Source: Euonymus europaeus
Lineage: Eukaryota > Streptophyta > Magnoliopsida > Celastrales > Celastraceae
Assembly: GCA_963580455.1 (NCBI GenBank)
Contig: OY756968.1
Location: 18,755,996-18,819,995 of the forward strand
DNA: 64,000 nucleotides
Reading direction: 5' to 3'
Under the pieces are notes generated by a model, which was not told where the DNA came from, did not search any database, and saw only the letters and a list, made by a program, of their open reading frames with translations. Shown piece after piece: positions 62,185 to 64,000 of this stretch (its first letter is position 1; every line of letters begins with the position of its first letter). A program made the translations under genes and the position numbers.

Positions 62185-62214
62185 GCTGTAAATGTTGACT
62201 ACAACATTTACAGC
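62185..62214. repeat. Perfect 13-bp-arm hairpin
   Basis: GCTGTAAATGTTG and CAACATTTACAGC are exact reverse complements around a 4-base loop. The same GAGCTGTAAATGTTG phrase occurs at 62028, at the head of SINE copy A. A second inverted pair, GGTGGATGGT (62122) and ACCATCCACC (62158), lies just to the left. Confidence 0.85.
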
Positions 62215-62241
62215 TCACAACTTGGTCACATGTTTGTTTGT

Positions 62242-62375
62242 TAAAGATAAATAACTCTTGTGCACAAGGATCCCGTAATCGGCAAGGTCGGAGACGTGTA
62301 GGATGTATGTAGATTATGCCCCCCACATAATATATGGAGAGACTGTTTCCATGAATTGAACTTGACTTGTATGTG
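62242..62375 (-). mobile_element. tRNA-derived SINE, copy B (decayed)
   Basis: The body matches copy A (AACTCTTGTGCACAAGGATC; AGGATGTATGTAGATTATGC; CACATAATATATGGAGAGAC), ending at a damaged B box (TTCAATTCATGG on the minus strand). The A-box side is missing. Confidence 0.55.
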
Positions 62376-62716
62376 TGCTCCACTTTTATGTTTGTGTAAT
62401 ATGTGACTTGGGCATTTAATGTATTTTGAATATAAATTAAACTCATTCTTATTTTCCTAAATTTTCGGCAATGCTCTTTTGTCATTGTAGATATAATTTG
62501 GGTAGCTTTTTTTATTAGTGTATCCTTGGATATATATATATTTTTTGTGAAATTCATTCTTATTGTCCTATATTTCCAGCAATTCTCTGCGTTTTTTGTA
62601 GGTATAATTTGGGTAGTGTTTTTATTATTTTCCTTTTTTTAGTAGTACGAAAGAAGAATTTTACTAAGGGACAGCCCAAAGATAAGGAAAACAAAGTGAG
62701 AACCCAAAGGTAAACG

Positions 62717-63500
62717 CATGGTTGCAAAAATCGCTAGGCGGTTCGCGGGGACTAGGAATTAATTGGATTAATCGGGGACTAGTCGGAAATTAATCTGATT
62801 AATCGTTTTAATTTTTTTATTATATATATATCTACACACACATATCATGAACGTATATATCTTTTAATTAAAATATGTGTGCCTAAATTTGCTATGTATG
62901 AAATCTGAACCAAATTGAAACTTTATCATCAATTTGTGGTAAAAGAGTATTATTTTATCAATTGCGGGCCTTGTGGCCTACCCTTTTACCAATTGTGGTC
63001 CCTACTCTTTTATCATTTGTGGGCAATAACCGTAGCATCCCTTTTAAACCTTATCCACACTTTCACAGTTTCAATTAATTGCTTGAAAGAACAAAAGAAG
63101 ACTTTAACATAAGAGTTGAGAACAGAACATAAAAACACAAAGTGAGAACGTGAAGAGAGAGACAAAGAGGATCGAACAAAGAACCAAAAGAGAGAGAGAG
63201 AGAGAGACAAAGTGAGACCGTGAGAGAGAGAGAGAGAGACAAAGTGAGAACCGAGAGAGAGAGAGACAAAGTGAGAACCAGAAGAGAGAGACGAAGAGGA
63301 TCAAACAAAAGAACCAGAATAGGGAAACGAAGAAAATTGAAGAGCTAAAGCATCTTAGGCTGGGCTGATTAATGTTGATTTGGGCAGATTAATCGGTTAC
63401 CTGATTTTTGGCTTGGATTAATCACTTATCGGAGTGGTGAGCTCCGATCACCGCCTAGTTGGCCAATTAATCGCCGACTAGACCGATATTTGCAACACTG
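62717..63500. mobile_element. hAT-type MITE with an 8-bp target duplication
   Basis: The 784-bp element starts CATGGTTGCAAAAATCG and its right end, reverse complemented, reads CAGTGTTGCAAATATCGG. The flanks are GGTAAACG (62709-62716) and GGTAAACA (63501-63508), a 7 of 8 match. The 8-bp duplication and CAGNGTTG ends fit the hAT superfamily. Inner arms repeat AATTAATTGG and GGATTAATCGG phrases. It carries a (GA)n microsatellite (63175-63300) and no transposase. It inserted into SINE copy C, splitting its GGTAAACAACTC end. Confidence 0.8.
63188..63300 (+). repeat. (GA)n microsatellite with GACAAAGTGAGA interruptions
   Basis: Runs of AGAGAG alternate with GACAAAGTGAGAACC-like phrases, three or four times. 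The array lies inside the hAT-type MITE. Long Ser-Leu frames on the other strand are only its translation. Confidence 0.85.
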
Positions 63501-63668
63501 GGTAAACAACTCTCATGCACAAGGCAATTGCAATAGCTGGAGTTTGTGGATATGTAGGATGTATGTAGACCTCATACGCCGCATAATATGTGGAGAGAGT
63601 TAGGAATTGAACTTGTGATATCTTGGTTGCAGCACTGCAACTCTCAACTCTACCACTGTGTAACAACT
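63501..63668 (-). mobile_element. tRNA-derived SINE, copy C, split by the MITE
   Basis: It matches copy A from GGTAAACAACTCTCATGCAC to the B-box side (TTCAATTCC on the minus strand) and the A-box side (GTGGTAGAGTTGAG). Its tail end is duplicated at 62709-62716 as the target site of the MITE. Confidence 0.65.
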
Positions 63669-63676
63669 CACTTGTA

Positions 63677-63770
63677 TATAGACTTGTCCTCACATAATAT
63701 GTGGAGAGGCCTTTTCTAGGAATTGAACCTGTGATCTCTATGTTGCAACTCTACCACTATGTCAAATCTT
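63677..63770 (-). mobile_element. tRNA-derived SINE, partial copy D
   Basis: It holds CACATAATATGTGGAGAGGC, the B box GGTTCAATTCC (minus strand) and an A-box-like GTGGTAGAGTTGC, in the same order as copy C directly to its left. It may be a tandem partial duplication. Confidence 0.6.
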
Positions 63771-63881
63771 CACCTGTAAAGTGAAAACGCAAAGAAAGAA
63801 ACAAGATAGGACTCCACTACTTATGTTACATCAATGTTACAATTTCAAAAAAAGTTGCTTCCTTTCCTAGATAACCAAAAC

Positions 63882-64000
63882 TTAGCTGCTGTATAGCCAA
63901 TTATCCATGAACTGGTTCAACGTAGTCTCCTTTTCCTTAAAGATTTTGTTGTTTCTCTCAAGCCAAACTGGCCAGCATGTGATCATAGGAATGTTGATTA
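63882..64000 (-). CDS. End of a LINE (L1-type) ORF2, zf-RVT region, partial
   Basis: On the minus strand, from the window edge, the frame reads NIPMITCWPVWLERNNKIFK and ends ..DNWLYSS followed by TAA (63884-63882). A W-x-x-W-x-E-R-N-x-(R/K)-I-F pattern near the end of the protein is typical of the zinc-binding region of plant LINE ORF2. In the family, this follows the reverse transcriptase, and RNase H may come after. The rest of the element lies beyond the window. Confidence 0.6.
   Translation of the reverse strand, partial: INIPMITCWPVWLERNNKIFKEKETTLNQFMDNWLYSS

Noticed and set aside
63013..63308. Leu-Ser repeat proteins on the minus strand
   Set aside because: They are translations of the (GA)n microsatellite in the MITE.

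Overview
This window is nuclear DNA of a flowering plant, most likely a eudicot. It is AT-rich and has GT-AG introns, TTTAGGG/CCCTAAA-type repeats, LTR retrotransposons primed by initiator Met-tRNA, tRNA-derived SINEs, and exons of plant RNA polymerase III subunit 1, cytosolic glutamyl-tRNA synthetase and a plastid glutamyl-tRNA-reductase-binding protein. The species cannot be told. Most of the window is nested transposable elements. The only host gene that looks alive enters at the right end.

Layout. (1) 1-8.1 kb: a Mutator-like element with two convergent genes, a decayed Ulp1-type cysteine protease gene (+, 256-3756) and an open MURA transposase gene (-, 7818-5552). Between them lie degenerate CCCTAAA repeats and an 82-bp tandem array. 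A TTTCTCTGTAGAA-like motif recurs on one strand through its non-coding parts. (2) 9216: a degenerate Helitron-like 3' end. (3) 10337-15208: a Ty3/gypsy chromovirus with 202-bp LTRs and target duplication GAGTC. (4) 17841-22935: a Ty1/copia element with 171-bp LTRs and duplication GAAGA. (5) 23715: a second, better Helitron-like 3' end. (6) 24040-24834: a solo copia LTR with duplication ATATC. (7) 27225-38374: scattered exons of an RNA polymerase III largest-subunit pseudogene (-), split by a Ty3/gypsy element (28132-33370, duplication AATTA). (8) 38523-39842: a truncated copia 3' end, then a very decayed Ty3/gypsy pol (39843-42190, +). (9) 42190-45019: an intron-bearing glutamyl-tRNA synthetase pseudogene (-). 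(10) 45218-45786: two abutting MITE-like elements. (11) 48394-~55260: a decayed copia element (-) with an extra ORF between pol and its 3' LTR, fused to a Myb/SANT-domain gene (55775-55262, -) that probably belongs to a PIF/Harbinger element ending at 57140. (12) 57517-58095 and onward: the first two exons of the GluTR-binding protein gene (+). Its very long next intron holds an organelle-like insert, SINE copies and an hAT-type MITE with an 8-bp target duplication. (13) 63882-64000: the end of a LINE ORF2 (-).

Nothing here is an operon-like system. The most unusual material is in the Mutator-like element: an intact transposase paired with a broken protease gene, the telomere-box array and the strand-constant motif. 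Next are the two intron-bearing housekeeping pseudogenes on one strand and the hybrid junctions between elements. Family names come from recognising motifs by eye; no search was run.
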